Source: a virus
IMG/VR virus record: IMGVR_UViG_3300049259_000049
Location: 1-22,115 of that record
Length of the DNA stretch: 22,115 bases
Direction: 5' to 3' (one strand)
The position numbers and the translations under genes were made by a program. Shown piece by piece: positions 20,845-22,115 of this stretch (positions are counted from its first letter, which is position 1; each line of letters starts with the position of its first letter). Under the pieces are notes generated by a model, which saw only the letters and a program-made list of their open reading frames with translations, was not told the origin of the DNA and ran no database searches.

Positions 20845-22115
20845 CAGGCTGCTCCGAAGTCCGCGTAACTATCCGCGCGGTTCTCGCGTAGCTCCTTATC
20901 GGTTTCTCTGCGGATCGAGGTGCGTCGGAATTGTGCTTCCGATGCATCCATGCGAGCGCGGATGACGATAGGCTGCTCGAGTTGGGTGCGAAGCTCTTGC
21001 GCCTCATTCTGCGCTCCGCTTAGATCGGCGGGAGGAGCGGTCGGATATTCTGGTTGTTGATTGAGAGCGCCTTGCGTCTGCTGATCAGGCCCGGAGGTCG
21101 CTGTTTGGCGCGGAGCAGCGCGGCGGAATTCATACGAGTCGGAGCGGAAGCGGCTTTGAAATCCCCCGCGCTGATTTCCTCCCAATCCAGTGAAGCGCCC
21201 TGTGCGCGGGTCGACTTGGTCAACGACCGTTACATGCGATCCTGTTGAACCCGTGCGCACGCCGCGACGTACAGCGATATCGCCCGGCTGTGGGTTCTCG
21301 ACCGCTTCTCCGAAGTTGCGCCAATTAGAGGCAATGCCGGGATTAGCGGGAGGAGTCCCACCGACGGAGCTAACAACCGATGCTGCGAATTGCCCGCACC
21401 AATTACCGCTTCGCGGATAACCCTGCTGTGCCATGAATTGCTCAACCGCTCCGGGGCCTCCTTGTAAAGCAACTTGCCGCGCCCTATTCAGGATTTCACT
21501 CGGGACAGCGTTGCCCATATTTGTACGACCGCCTGCTCCACCACCAGCGCCCCCACCTGCGGCACCATAACGAGTGCCTTCCGCCGACGGGATACCAGTA
21601 CGCGCAATAGACGATCGTTGCTCCGGAGTTGGGACTGCATCTTCGGGAATGCCGGTCGCCCTCGAAACATTTCGTGACCAATTCGGATCACCTTCCGCCC
21701 AACGTCGTCCGATCTGTCCGAGCGTCAATCCCTGATAGCCTCTTCCGCCGAGTAAATTCTCCGCTGCTTTGAACCCATGCTCGCGCGTCGGGAATATCGC
21801 GAAGCCACGACTGTCGGCACCGACGGCACCATTCCTTTGCGCGAAAGCTCCATACTTGATGTTGCCCGGATTGTTGTTGCGATCCGCGACAGTTCCTCCT
21901 CCCCTTACTCCGGGGGTTGCCATCTGCGCTCCCGTACCAGCGCCGACAGTCCCCGGAGCAGGGGGCGGGATATCCTGCCCGCCCGGACCATTCCAAGGGC
22001 GGTTAGCTCTTCCTCCCCCACCTCCTAAGCCCGGAGGGATGCCCCCTCCCGTTCCCGCTCCTTGTCCGCCTCCTTGCCATCCCCAACCGCCAAAGCGCCC
22101 GCCCCCGCCTAGACC
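20844..22115 (-). CDS. Probable tail tape measure protein C-terminus with two peptidoglycan-hydrolase-like domains (5' partial)
   Basis: The frame stays open from 20844 to the window edge, so this is the C-terminal part of a larger protein. Upstream of gpU and gpX, this is the tape measure position in P2-like phages. Numbered from the internal Met at 21923: a Gly-rich linker comes before it; residues 15-110 resemble the phage/PRD1 P5-like lysozyme domain (RNNNPGNIKYG, FPTREHGFKAAENLL, RWAEGDPNWS); a Gly/Ala linker follows; residues 165-265 resemble an NlpC/P60 or CHAP-type amidase, with GNWCGQFA (probable Cys176) and GSHVTVVDQ (probable His230). The last ~100 residues are charged and flexible. 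Two cell-wall-cutting domains on the tail would help the tube cross the peptidoglycan at infection. A separate virion lysin is the alternative. Confidence 0.68.
   Translation of the reverse strand, partial: GLGGGGRFGGWGWQGGGQGAGTGGGIPPGLGGGGGRANRPWNGPGGQDIPPPAPGTVGAGTGAQMATPGVRGGGTVADRNNNPGNIKYGAFAQRNGAVGADSRGFAIFPTREHGFKAAENLLGGRGYQGLTLGQIGRRWAEGDPNWSRNVSRATGIPEDAVPTPEQRSSIARTGIPSAEGTRYGAAGGGAGGGAGGRTNMGNAVPSEILNRARQVALQGGPGAVEQFMAQQGYPRSGNWCGQFAASVVSSVGGTPPANPGIASNWRNFGEAVENPQPGDIAVRRGVRTGSTGSHVTVVDQVDPRTGRFTGLGGNQRGGFQSRFRSDSYEFRRAAPRQTATSGPDQQTQGALNQQPEYPTAPPADLSGAQNEAQELRTQLEQPIVIRARMDASEAQFRRTSIRRETDKELRENRADSYADFGAA

Noticed and set aside
1-22115. tRNA genes, integrase, attachment sites or insertion sequences
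   Set aside because: No cloverleaf, recombinase, transposase or terminal inverted repeat was recognised.

Overview
This window looks like part of the genome of a tailed double-stranded DNA phage with a contractile tail. I see two convergent, tightly packed gene blocks and no tRNA, rRNA, CRISPR, insertion sequence or attachment site. No stretch longer than about 140 bases lacks a gene. GC content is moderately high (roughly 55% by eye). GANTC sites are very rare in my hand scan. This would fit a host that uses or restricts GANTC, such as an alphaproteobacterium with CcrM, but the host is inferred and no gene proves it.

Plus strand, 1 to 15325, is the replication and recombination block. In order it holds a family A DNA polymerase fused to a uracil-DNA-glycosylase-like domain (SPO1 type, its 5' end outside the window), a MazG-like nucleotide pyrophosphohydrolase, two small unknowns, a DnaX-like clamp loader, an unknown, a helical protein with a charged disordered tail, and a gp32-like single-strand binding protein with long Arg/Asp-rich tails. 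After a terminator come a RecA/UvsX recombinase, a small unknown, a PD-(D/E)XK nuclease, a zinc-ribbon protein and an SbcD/gp47-like nuclease. Next are a short fragment matching the N-terminus of the DpdA/queuine-transglycosylase-like family, an SbcC/gp46-like ATPase, several small unknown or zinc-binding proteins, and a HExxE putative metalloprotein. Most genes overlap by 1 to 10 bases, so translation is probably coupled. Five of the DNA-metabolism proteins begin with the same residues, Met-Val-Ala-Arg, each encoded with a different codon combination.

A perfect 28-base palindrome at 15347-15374 separates the two blocks and probably terminates at least the rightward transcript.

Minus strand, 22115 down to 15410, is a late block. 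First come tail genes in P2-like order: the C-terminal part of a probable tape measure protein with two peptidoglycan-hydrolase-like domains, then gpU-like, gpX-like and gpD-like proteins. Six consecutive membrane or lysis genes follow. They include a stand-alone membrane protein resembling the ethylene/copper-binding domain of ETR1-type sensors, two single-helix coiled-coil proteins, an endolysin with internal membrane helices and a lysine-rich tail, and a holin-like protein.

As a whole, the left block would copy and recombine the phage DNA and the right block would build the tail tube and hub and lyse the cell. The most unusual items are the ETR1-like protein in the lysis cluster, the shared MVAR N-termini, the Arg/Asp tails on the SSB and its neighbour, the endolysin architecture, and the truncated DpdA-like gene.
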